This document shows positions 45,701 through 52,545 of a DNA stretch of 64,000 nt, piece by piece. Origin of the DNA: Tenebrio molitor. Lineage: Eukaryota > Arthropoda > Insecta > Coleoptera > Tenebrionidae. The stretch covers positions 9,548,001-9,612,000 of the forward strand of contig NC_091052.1 in the NCBI RefSeq assembly GCF_963966145.1, read 5' to 3'. Position 1 is the stretch's first letter. Each line of letters opens with the position of its first letter. Made by a program: the position numbers and the translations under genes. A model generated the notes under the pieces. That model had not been told where the DNA came from and did not search any database. It worked only from the letters and a program-made list of their open reading frames with translations.

Positions 45701-46613
45701 GAGTTACAACAGCAAAGTGGGACTGCATCGAAGATAAAGCGGGAAAAGTGAGCGACTCCCTTTGCTCGTCTCTGGGAAAGCCTGAAGTTGCGTCGAAGAG
45801 TTGCAATACTCAGCCTTGCAAAACAAAGTACTGTCTGAAGGTTTGTTATCAGGAGTAGGCCTAGATGTTTTTGTGCAGGTGGAAAATCGGGAAATGGGGC
45901 AAGTGCCACGCTTGCAAGTTCAAGTCGGGGGTGCGAGTTCGGGAGGTGGAGTGCGTGAAGGAGTCGCCGCATGCTGGTGCCGACGACATCCTGGTGGAGG
46001 ACGGCGAGTGCGAGGAGGCCAAGCCCGGGACCAGAGAGTTGTGCAATTCGCACAAGAAGTGCAAGACTAAGAGGTACACGGACGGGCTGGAGGATGATAT
46101 GATGGAGGAAGTTTGGAAGCAGATTCACATCGGGAGGTACTCGAGGAAATCGGTGAGTCGAGAGGGAGTGAGGGTGAAAATTTGACGGTGTTTATGTTTG
46201 GGTTAATTCGAGCATCAGGGCGCGATAATGAAACGACCTCTTACCGTTCATTATGTACTTTTATATCTTAGGATGGGGAGGAGCAGTGGAGAGATAAAGT
46301 GGGACGTAAAAGAGTGTACGATAGAAAATCGTGCGAAGAGGAGGGCGGAAAAAAAGAAGCAAAACTTAATGTGGGGCAAATAGTAAAAGATGTGATTCCC
46401 CCAGAAGAGATTAAAGTGATAGAGGTGCCATTAAAACAATCTCATCTGTCCCTCAATTTATCAGACACGGCGTTCGAGACGATGGGAGATAGCGCAGGAG
46501 ATAGGTTAGATACATCTTGTGCTAAGATTGCCACAGGTGAAGCCGCCGCCAAGATCCTGAAAAATATGCAGCACGGAAAGCACAAGCCGAAGAAGCGGAA
46601 GGGAAATGCATGA
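30388..46613 (+). CDS. AdamTS: ADAMTS metalloprotease, 15 exons, 5' end missing
   Basis: Fifteen exons join in one frame to 1,047 residues plus stop: 30388-30761, 33203-33535, 37537-37751, 39352-39501, 39668-39814, 42320-42560, 42823-43032, 43086-43191, 44397-44521, 44572-44692, 44743-44869, 44921-45041, 45568-45827, 45879-46152 and 46272-46613. All introns are GT-AG. Domains in order: reprolysin propeptide (1 to about 195) with a furin-type site RRKR at 40-43 and a cysteine-switch-like NRCG; zinc metalloprotease with HEMGHVMGCAHD (352-363) and Met-turn FVMAPS; disintegrin-like (about 412-490); central thrombospondin type 1 repeat (about 503-558); Cys-rich; spacer (about 674-770); two more thrombospondin repeats; and a Lys-rich tail ending KKRKGNA. 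ADAMTS enzymes are secreted and cut extracellular matrix proteins such as proteoglycans. The catalytic residues are all present. No PLAC domain is seen. Which ADAMTS subgroup it belongs to was not settled. Confidence 0.95.
30874..30985 (+). mobile_element. MITE family E, single decayed end
   Basis: After TA, CCGGGTGTAGAATGGATTTT followed by words corresponding to GACATAGG, TTTACATGTAAAA and ATTGGCTCCCCTAATTATTT of the complete element at 51799-52495. No matching opposite end was found within the intron, so this is a truncated or diverged copy. Confidence 0.6.
31163..31351 (-). mobile_element. MITE family A, copy 3, inverted (189 bp)
   Basis: Ends TGGGGTCTTCAGTTAAATTT and the inverse of GAACACCCGA, with TA on both sides. 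The interior (GATCACGGATCAGCTGTTTA then AATCTAACCT) is the reverse complement of copies 1 and 2, so it inserted in the opposite orientation. It lies in an ADAMTS intron. Confidence 0.85.
31638..31759. repeat. Foldback element in an ADAMTS intron
   Basis: The left arm TGTACAACTAGTTATGAAAG and the right arm CTTTCATAACGTGTTGTACA are complementary apart from three positions. An inner stem TTGATTACGAGGGC/GCCCGAGTTAATCAA surrounds a four-base loop. The arm-loop composition resembles the other palindromes in this window. Confidence 0.6.
31877..31975 (+). repeat. 34-bp tandem repeat, three copies
   Basis: Three consecutive units of the pattern AAAAAAGTGCTACTTTCACT plus ACGATTTTGCGTGT, with a few substitutions. 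The unit contains an ACTTTCA word matching the arm of the neighbouring foldback element, so the repeat may be a derivative of that element. Confidence 0.65.
33076..33140 (+). repeat. GC-rich hairpin upstream of the exon 2 acceptor
   Basis: The arms CGCTCGGGG (33084-33092) and CCCCGAGCG (33118-33126) are perfectly complementary around a 25-base loop. It ends about 75 bases before the splice acceptor at 33202. It could fold in the pre-mRNA; an effect on splicing is inference. Confidence 0.5.
33203..33535 (+). CDS. AdamTS: ADAMTS visible exon 2: end of propeptide, start of protease
   Basis: 111 codons, phase 0 on both sides. Begins AGYITIGGKRYFIEP, which completes the propeptide signature CNGL-G-I-x(5)-Y-IEP across the junction. 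NRCG is the likely cysteine switch. A dibasic-rich stretch (KRRFVREYRR) marks the probable maturation region before the protease start RYLETLIVCDKKFLDYH. Ends LTIMNM. Confidence 0.93.
34778..35205. mobile_element. Mariner-type MITE (428 bp) interrupted by another MITE
   Basis: Ends CAGTTATGGCCACGGAATTT and, inverted, CAATCACGGCCACGGAATTT, flanked by TA at 34776 and 35206. This terminal motif is typical of Tc1/mariner-derived MITEs. Internal hairpin GTGACAGAAATTCTGTCAC near 34881. The 171-bp element at 34966-35136 lies inside it. Confidence 0.8.
34966..35136. mobile_element. 171-bp MITE nested in the mariner-type MITE
   Basis: Starts CAGGGTGATTTACAAGGAAT and ends with the complement, with about 53-bp inverted repeats including ATGAGCCCGACGGAATAGAA, and TA on both sides. 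The near-identical arms suggest a recent insertion, younger than the host element. Confidence 0.9.
35208..36228. mobile_element. Probable third element abutting the nested pair (~1.0 kb)
   Basis: The left CTTGTTCAGAACAAAGTTAT and the inverse of the right end CTGTGCCTGTTCAGGACAAA share TGTTCAG-ACAAA and continue into a similar ATTTTTRGGTYYCATAAT-type segment. A further TGTTCAGGACAAA lies inside at 35273. Within it, a TA followed by CAGGGTGTCCCCGAAAAAG at 35294 looks like the single end of yet another element. Borders are approximate. No transposase is recognised. Confidence 0.45.
37537..37751 (+). CDS. AdamTS: ADAMTS visible exon 3: protease domain
   Basis: Begins VADYYHDYSSGNMMDVVVVR, continuing LTIMNM from the previous exon in the canonical ADAMTS order, and ends HHDIAVLLT plus two bases of Arg. 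Acceptor CCATCCTCCAG, donor AAG|GTGAGG, exit phase 2. Confidence 0.93.
37752..39351 (+). other. ADAMTS intron between visible exons 3 and 4
   Basis: Contains two GC-rich islands (about 38.11-38.22 and 38.94-39.25 kb) that do not encode a recognisable peptide in any frame. They could be cis-regulatory. Otherwise AT-rich. Confidence 0.6.
39352..39501 (+). CDS. AdamTS: ADAMTS visible exon 4: protease with first zinc ligands
   Basis: Starts YDICSDNLSNCGLMGLAYV and ends in VVAHEMGH plus two bases. The two zinc-binding histidines and the catalytic glutamate are in this exon. The third histidine is in the next exon, so an intron splits the zinc site. Confidence 0.93.
39668..39814 (+). CDS. AdamTS: ADAMTS visible exon 5: third zinc ligand and Met-turn
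   Basis: Completes HEMGHVMGCAHD, then KEGESDCPAQDKDESYFVMA with the Met-turn methionine, then WSTCSRGFMTALF. Only 166 bases of intron separate it from exon 4. Exit phase 2 at GA|GTGAGT. Confidence 0.93.
40194..40262. repeat. Two tandem AACCCACG/CGTGGGTT hairpins
   Basis: Two 29-bp units, 40 bp apart, each with 8-bp perfect arms AACCCACG and CGTGGGTT around the loop TTGCCATTTGCAC or TTGCCATTAGCAC. Only the central base of the loop differs, so the duplication is recent or constrained. Further half-sites (ATAACCCA at 40273, CGTGGGTT at 40355, AATAACCCAC at 40445) surround them. Confidence 0.75.
40372..40436. repeat. Long imperfect hairpin built of the same CGTGGGT-type words
   Basis: TACCCACTCGAGGTAATAAC then CTACTCGGG, loop CAAG, then CCCTCGTAGGTTAC and ATACCTCTCGTGGGTA. 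The 65-bp segment folds back almost completely. With the tandem hairpins it makes up a foldback-type element of about 280 bp in the ADAMTS intron. Confidence 0.7.
42320..42560 (+). CDS. AdamTS: ADAMTS visible exon 6: disintegrin-like domain
   Basis: Starts NGLGDCLNDEP and continues LPGVVYDGDQQC and KDEPAADGTKCGENK, the ADAMTS disintegrin-like signature with regular cysteines. The integrin-binding loop of snake-venom disintegrins is not present, as is usual for this family. Phase 0 exit. Confidence 0.93.
42823..43032 (+). CDS. AdamTS: ADAMTS visible exon 7: first thrombospondin type 1 repeat
   Basis: Begins WCYRKKCVQIG, which closes the disintegrin-like domain, then GGWGKWSPFTECSRSCGGGV and RDCDNPPPQHRGRYCLG. 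The W-x(2)-W and CSRSCGGG features of the group 1 repeat are intact. Phase 0 exit at GAC|GTGAGT. Confidence 0.93.
43086..43191 (+). CDS. AdamTS: ADAMTS visible exon 8: end of TSP1 repeat into Cys-rich domain
   Basis: The acceptor AAATCTAG at 43085 is chosen because it gives PCPAGSPSFRELQCQ, restoring the conserved CxxxPCP-x(n)-FRExQC junction in frame. A better-looking CTTTCAG at 43114 would drop 29 bases and break the frame. Only 53 bases of intron separate this exon from exon 7. Exit phase 1. Confidence 0.85.
43192..44396 (+). other. ADAMTS intron between visible exons 8 and 9
   Basis: 1.2 kb, no recognised element or exon. Some GC-richer patches, for example 43.38-43.45 kb, have no coding signature. 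Confidence 0.7.
44397..44521 (+). CDS. AdamTS: ADAMTS visible exon 9: Cys-rich domain
   Basis: Reads EPCVLYCLSNANSFAKLEPR then VKDGTKCKLGTRNMCISGVC, a textbook ADAMTS cysteine-rich segment. Acceptor CTTTCTCTAG, donor AGG|GTGAGA, phase 0 exit. Confidence 0.92.
44572..44692 (+). CDS. AdamTS: ADAMTS visible exon 10: end of Cys-rich domain
   Basis: Begins KIGCDAELDSDAVEDICGVC and continues NGDGTQCKVI. The C-G-V-C-x-G-D-x-x-x-C motif is conserved across the family. The preceding intron is 50 bases. Exit phase 1. Confidence 0.92.
44743..44869 (+). CDS. AdamTS: ADAMTS visible exon 11: spacer domain, first part
   Basis: GYQKIVVVPVGSRNVLLEEL then NALAVSDITEKRFFLNGN matches the spacer start (GY-x-x-IV-x-IP-x-G, NGN). 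The acceptor GTGTGCAG at 44742 is chosen over the CACAG eleven bases earlier (at 44731) because only the former keeps this reading. Confidence 0.92.
44921..45041 (+). CDS. AdamTS: ADAMTS visible exon 12: spacer domain, middle
   Basis: Reads RIERDGTKSFGETEGIYSTP then KLVIHGPLTEDLVFF. The I-x-GPL-x-E motif is typical of the spacer. Phase 0 exit at TTC|GTAAGT. Confidence 0.9.
45042..45567 (+). other. ADAMTS intron between visible exons 12 and 13
   Basis: About 530 bases, moderately GC-rich, without an exon that would fit the domain order. The spacer reading joins directly across it (LVFF to AVFF). Confidence 0.75.
45568..45827 (+). CDS. AdamTS: ADAMTS visible exon 13: spacer end and second TSP1 repeat
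   Basis: AVFFKPENVGYHYKYAEP ends the spacer. YHWEQLDWEECTARCGGGV through SCNTQPC forms the second thrombospondin repeat. The donor at 45828 (CAAA|GTACTG) is used because it joins CNTQPCKT to KWKIGKWGKC in frame. The alternative GT at 45841 would break the frame. Confidence 0.87.
45879..46152 (+). CDS. AdamTS: ADAMTS visible exon 14: third TSP1 repeat
   Basis: WKIGKWGKCHACKFKSGVRV through RELCNSHKKC is a thrombospondin-type repeat whose central segment is less regular than the other two (CHAC in place of CSxSC). A charged linker ending IHIGRYSRKS follows. Intron of 51 bases upstream; phase 0 exit TCG|GTGAGT. Confidence 0.9.
46272..46613 (+). CDS. AdamTS: ADAMTS last exon: charged C-terminal tail
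   Basis: 113 codons to the TGA at 46611. Begins DGEEQWRDKVGRKRVYDRKS and ends HGKHKPKKRKGNA. No PLAC domain or other known module is seen. The tail is low in cysteine and rich in Lys/Glu, with a strongly basic end that might bind heparan sulfate or matrix (inference). The exon could end earlier by splicing, but no better stop or domain was found. Confidence 0.8.
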   Translation, partial: DGEEQWRDKVGRKRVYDRKSCEEEGGKKEAKLNVGQIVKDVIPPEEIKVIEVPLKQSHLSLNLSDTAFETMGDSAGDRLDTSCAKIATGEAAAKILKNMQHGKHKPKKRKGNA

Positions 46614-46673
46614 TCGGCCCGATCGCTTTTTATCTCGTTTATACATGATTATTTCATATTAGTTTTATAAAGC

Positions 46674-46679
46674 AATAAA
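46674..46679 (+). promoter_or_regulatory. Poly(A) signal of the ADAMTS gene
   Basis: AATAAA (also AATAAATAAA) about 60 bases after the stop codon, the expected distance for a short 3'UTR. Confidence 0.7.
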
Positions 46680-49600
46680 TAAACCAATTTTGCCGACAAG
46701 ATATTTTAATCCGTTCCTTAAACATGGGCTCCCGCTCGAATGCACTTTGTACATAATCGGATTTGCGAACGTTTTTACTTGATGCAGCAAAATTCTGTTT
46801 GCTCGTAATAAATACGGAATAAGATGGAGGAAGCTTTTCTTGGAGCATCCAAATTTAGAGATCCCTGTTGATTGGTCTGAACCGTTTGCTGAAGGTTCAG
46901 CAAAGATCATGTCTGGACCCGGGCACATTCGGCATTCATAAAGCGTCCCTCTAATCAAATATACCCGGTCAAAGATTAATTCCATGTAAAAACAGACAAC
47001 CCGCTCTTTGATATACAAATAAGAAAACTCACAGCAATTGAATTGGATGGAGATTGCAAATTTTCACGTTGTCTTTTAGTGCGTTGCAAAATCGCTGTTA
47101 ATTGTAGGGTCAACAGGTTGTGAAGAAAAACCGCGGAAAGGTGAACGACCCCGATTCGAACGAACCGTGTAACGTCAGTGATTCCCGAATTGTTTCAGAA
47201 TTTCATAAACATTTCAGGCAATCTCGTGTCAAACCCCCTTTTATTGTCTCGTTTATCTGGCGGCGATCGGCGTATTTCTCTCTCGGTAATCAGCCCCCGG
47301 AATTTATGCGTCATCCGGATTGATAAAAACCGCACCGGATACACTCTCGCAGGTACAAATCTGCAGACATTTTTTCCAACCTGCTCCTACCAGGATCGCA
47401 TAGGGATGAACATAACAAGCGACACGTTAGTAGTACGATGTAAATGCGGGATTTAAAGGGGGTATATTTCACTCCGGTGCTGCATACGTGATAGTGCCCG
47501 GAGTCGGCGCCGCTGCAGTGCTTGCTATTCCTCCGGGAATCACCGAGATTATCGCAGCCTGCTACAATTCAAACAACTTCCTTTCTCAGTAACTAGACGA
47601 TATTCCGAAGTATATATATTTGTTGGCTATTATTTTCGTTTTAGAACGACGGAAGCGGAACTGGATTCCTCCTATTACGCCATATGAAACGTGTTCTGAG
47701 CTCTTCTATCAGTTGCATCTTTGCACAATCGCCTTTTTATTTATGACGAATTAGCCTCTACCCATCTATGGTCGTAATAAATTCCCTGCCAACGAACACG
47801 GTGTATTTTATTTAAATGATGCACATTGAAGCGAACGCCACTTAAATTACGTCCATAACGAGCTGTGTACATCAAAATGCTTGTTTCAGAATTGAAACTT
47901 TGTCGAAACAAGCGCAGTGTATAAATACGATGCCATTATGTTGTTGGTAAATAAATTCAACACGTACTTCTATTTCAAAATGTGCATTATGAGAATAAAG
48001 TTTGTATTTTGCAGCGTGATTTATAATGTGCGCGAACCAACAGCGAAGTCATCGTTTTTGCTTCTCAACTTTACGATATTGTCGCCAAGGTACACTAGTT
48101 TTCTCTCATTCTAACACACTACTTGTTATGGTCCACACTCGACACATTTTACTTAAAATTTCTAATGGTCACGTCAGAAATTACTTCGTTGCTTAATTAG
48201 TACCTAGAACTAGGCAACCAGTAAAACACACGTGGAAATCTAACGACTTCCTGGAGTTGTAAATGGAAAGAGTGATTAAACTGCGTTCTTAAAGTGTTTT
48301 GCTCGTAAACTACAAATGCAATGCATTTTTCGCGGCCAGTGCGGCAAAGTACAATTTTTATTTTCCTGAAAAAACATGTTGGAAACTTGACACGTAATAA
48401 TGTTTCCTTAATGAGCTTTCCCTGTCTGTGTTTTTATTAAACAAAAAACAAGGGAAATTTTTTCAATTTTTCCGCTATTTCTTTATTCACATGTTGCTAG
48501 ACCATAGAATTGTACTAATCAAATTAGTACTGCATCTGCAGATTTGCTTTTTTCCATTACAGATTAAGGACCAATACAAAAATGCTAAAAAGTTTTCCGA
48601 TGAATGTTTGAATGCCGGAGCAGGTAATTTCTGTGACTTGCTCCTACTTTTAAAATGAACAAACTGTGCTTGGATTTAATTGTCATTTGTGAAGTGGTAT
48701 TGTGGATTAGTACTCGACAAGAGGAGCTTTTGTGGAGCGGGAACCTGGACAAAATTGTTTTCGACGTTCGTTTTATTAGTATATTTTTTGTGTCATAATC
48801 TACATAATGTAAAGGGAGATAATAATCAGTTTTAATAATGGAAATATCCGTTTCGGTGCTCACAATGAGGGCGATTCAGAGCGTCGGATGGCATTTCTGT
48901 AATTTTCTCAGTTTCATTAGGCGAGATAATTACACGTGTAGATGTACGTGCGGAGCTGTTTCGTAATGGGATTGAACTGGGGATGGAATAAATCGTGGAT
49001 AAGTCTGAACGGGATTGTATTTTTGAGTTGGAGATTTGGGTGGTCGCAGGGACACTTCCATTTCGGAATTATATCGACGTTAATTCCGGGGAATTTATAC
49101 CGACAAGTTTGAGAATAATACGAATATATGGGGGCGAGCAGGCCAATCATCACGACAACGTAATTTTACTCACGAGATATTCCCTTAAAAAAATATCTAT
49201 TAGGGAAAATCGCAACCTTGCAAAGCGAGAGAGGAAAGAACCGCAAAAGCAGACAGGCGATAACAGAAGCCTCCGCCGGAGCTGGGGGAGAAGTAAAAAA
49301 AACCCATTATGGGATGATGAGCCTCCTTCATTACGCTTCAATATCGGTACCGAGACTTGATTAAAACTATAAGATGGCAGGTTTGGGGCTTTTAGGGCCG
49401 CGCGAGAAAAACACCTGCGTATTATTTTCGCGGTGTAAAATTTTCACGGCGACTTAATTATGGGAAGGACGCGACGCCGCGCTACAGGCTGGTCCATTAG
49501 TCCTTTACGTGTGAAAAAGTGAATAATTTTACGCAGGCTCGGTTTCGGGACAAACAGACCGTATTTGCTTTGTGGCTACAACGCCGAGTTAAATTGCTCG

Positions 49601-49930
49601 CCACATGTGACAAATTACGAATTTTGAATAATCCTCACGCATGGTCGGAGGCTCATTACGGACAGCTGCGACGTGAACCGCAATTTTCAGGCAAACGATC
49701 AGTCGCTGACGAAGCCGATTGCAGCTACACATTCGACGTTGCTGACCGCAACTCTACGTCTATGGACAACCTCGCCACAGAATATCCCAACAGACGTGCC
49801 ACTCCGCATTGCGCCCTGCATTCGATGGTAGATGGGCACGCGGCGGTTTCATCTGTTCATTTGGAATGTGGTCATTAAACCAACAAATACAGTTTACAAA
49901 ATTTGCAGAACGAAATAAAGTTCTTGAAAA
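46680..49930. other. Downstream of the ADAMTS gene, no supported gene
   Basis: AT-rich with scattered GC-richer patches. A segment at 48563-48623 has exon-like borders (see findings) but is isolated. The frame at 49519-49878 is open for 119 codons and GC-richer, but shows no domain and overlaps a similar open frame on the other strand. Confidence 0.4.
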
Positions 49931-52545
49931 ATGGTGGATGCGCCGGGAAAATAAAGACAAACATGTGAATAGCTGCTCTCTGATGAGTTATATAAATCTA
50001 AGAATTATGTAAAACATATTTTATTATAACAAATCGAATAAAGAAAACTATAAATTGATATCTCGACCCTTAACGTAGAATATTTTATTTATAAAAAATG
50101 GTGGATGCGCTGGGTTTTTTCTCTCAATGTTTTAAATCTAAGGAACTAACAAGACATACCCATAAATTATTATTAAAAATACACCTCAAATTAGTCTGCA
50201 AAACAAACAATTTTTTTTCAGTATATGGGAAAAATATCTTTTTATCTCAACTACGTCAAGTCTAAAAACTGTGCTTTTGGGTTCATACGACAAAAATATA
50301 GCTAAATCCTACTGAATTATAAAAATAGTATATGCGCCTGGAAAATGTAGAGGATTATTTGTTCATGTTTCAGTTGACTGACGGATTAGACTAATATGTA
50401 AAAATACGTCTGACAGATTACACTGTGATAAATGGAATGAATAAAAACCACAAATGAATAAAACATAATTTAGAACTGATAAATGAGGCGAAACTAATTG
50501 TAAAGCGATTATCAATATGTCTGCAGTCCGATGAACTAGATAATGTCTAAAAAATTATATTAAAATTAAAAATTATAAGTTTTGGTTTGATAAATAGTGC
50601 ATGCGTGAAACATGATGAAGTGGAAGGTAATTACAAATTATTGAGTCATATAAAAATATGAGTAGGTTATATCACGCGTTCAAATGAAAACCTCGGCTGA
50701 GTAGGCGTTGAAAAAGCCAACTATTTGGAACAGTGTAAAGTTTGAATTTCCCGCCGTTTAACACGAATGACATTACTTGTTTATGTTTAATGGGCACATG
50801 ACTGAACATGTTTGTTTGCAGCAAAGGTGTCCTTAGATATTTGCTTGGAGAATAGGTATTATTTTGAATGTAAGACATTGCAAAGACAAAAAAAAACAGA
50901 AAGATTTTTTGTTTATAAATTTTAGGTTAGCTGTCAACATGCTCTAATTACAACTGTCAATTTACACTTTTAAAAAGCAAAACAATTGAGGGTTTCCAAC
51001 GCCCTCCCAAACCAGGACTTCATGTAAACGTCCTATAATTTACAACAATGGTGGATGCGCCGGGAAAATTGTAAAAGCAAAATGTCAATATCTTTCTTGT
51101 CTGAAGACAAATGTAAACAATTTTAAAGATATATCTTCTAGGTTTTGTTAGAAATAATCCCAGGAAGACATCTTTTAATAATCTTTGTTTCAGAATTTGG
51201 TTCTTGAGTGAATTTGAGAATTATGTTTATATCCTGGTTGTTCAATAATCTGCAAAAGGTTCAAAGCTAATGCTTAAAGGTTTCGTTCGGATATATTGCG
51301 TCAAACATATTCAAAATTCTTAGTTCTATTGGTAAAATAAATTACAGAAGTGGTGGATGCGCCGAGAAACATTAGCAGAAATAAATGAGTAACTGTCTAA
51401 TAGTAGATAACATCTAGAAAAATATTTTATTGTTGTTTAATGAGTTTGAAAATATTTAAAGACTAGTTTTGTAGATGTTACGATGAAAACTGTGAAAATA
51501 GTGGATGTTTAATAGATTTTATTAGGCGAAAAAAATATTGGAAGGTTTTTATATTTTATTTTGTATTAAAGTAAGAAATTATCAATTTATATCTGAGAAA
51601 TGTTTTTTGCATGAAAAGCAATAAATTGGAGAAATGTGTCCAAATCTCTGGGAAAATTGGAATTTGCCAGGTTTTCTTACTACGACTCAAAGTTTTTTAT
51701 TCTAATGTGAAGGCAGAAAAAGAAGTAAATAATAAATTGCGCAAATGGTGGATGCGCCGGAAGAATCATAGAATAAAAATATATGGAGAAAATAAATACC
51801 GGGTGTAGAATTGGTTTACGAGACATAGGATTTTACATGTAAAAATAAGTTTCAATTATTGGCTTCCCTAACAATTTTATGGCAAAATAGTTAAAATGAA
51901 AGTTAGAGAGAATTAAAATTACTGTCTAATTTCAATCTTAATTTTATTCATCTTGTGGTACTGAAAGAAAGGCAAGAAAAGAGTTAACACAAAAATACTA
52001 AAAAGTACTTCTAGGCATGAATTTCTAATTCTTTCTTTAAATGGTATTATGGAGGATCTTCTTTAAGAAATTTCCAAGCAACATTTGCTTCAGGTTTCCC
52101 AGACCGACCAATTTCAGCCATAGAAACAATTCGAAGAATTGGAACATTTAATGGAAGATACCTTTTCATTCGTCCTGTAGTCCTGTACGAGTTCATTTGA
52201 AGGGCAGATCAAAAGAAAATTAAATAATAGTGGAACCACCCGACAAATAATTTTAGAAGTCAAATTTCATTGCTAGTACTGCTTTTTAGTATTTTTGTCT
52301 TAACTCCTTTCTTGCTTTTCTTTCAGTACCACAAGATGTTAGAAAAAAACAAAGAGTGGAATTAGACAGTACTTTTAATTCTCTCTAACTTTCATTTTAA
52401 CCATTTTGCCATAAAATAATTAGGGGAGCCAATAATTGGATCTCCTTATTTTTACATGTAAAATCCTATGTCTCGTAAATCAATTCTACACCCGGTATGT
52501 ATTTTACTGTTGTCTGATGAATAAATAATATCTAAAAAATGTTTA
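49931..52545 (+). repeat. Array of a conserved 20-bp motif with a partner motif, eight copies
   Basis: The consensus ATGGTGGATGCGCCGGGAAA occurs in one orientation at 49931, 50098, 50325 (diverged), 50594 (diverged), 51048, 51350, 51498 (truncated) and 51745. Spacings run from about 150 to 450 bp and are irregular. About 40-50 bases after most copies is a second, looser motif like GTCTGATGAATAGATAATAT followed by CTAAAAAAT (49978, 50519, 51098, 51391, 52514). The sequence between is AT-rich and diverged. The last unit is split by the MITE at 51799-52495. In two copies the motif is read in a short open frame as KWWMRR, probably by chance. Identity and function are unknown. Confidence 0.6.
51799..52495. 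mobile_element. MITE family E, complete copy with ~220-bp inverted repeats
   Basis: 697 bp flanked by TA (51797 and 52496). Ends CCGGGTGTAGAATTGGTTTA and, inverted, CCGGGTGTAGAATTGATTTA. The arms stay alignable for about 220 bases, including TAGGATTTTACATGTAAAAA and TCTTGTGGTACTGAAAGAAA. The interior (about 250 bp) has no transposase reading. Confidence 0.88.

Noticed and set aside
49519..49878. 119-codon open frame downstream of ADAMTS
   Set aside because: No recognisable domain; the opposite strand is open over part of it as well, as often happens in GC-richer patches.
49978..52545. Hammerhead ribozyme core (CTGATGA) in the partner motif of the array
   Set aside because: CTGATGA is intact in only two copies and no GAAA follows a helix II of the right kind; the other copies change the core.
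49978..52545. C/D box snoRNA genes in the array
   Set aside because: The TGATGA word lacks the preceding purine of a C box and no consistent D box or terminal stem is present.
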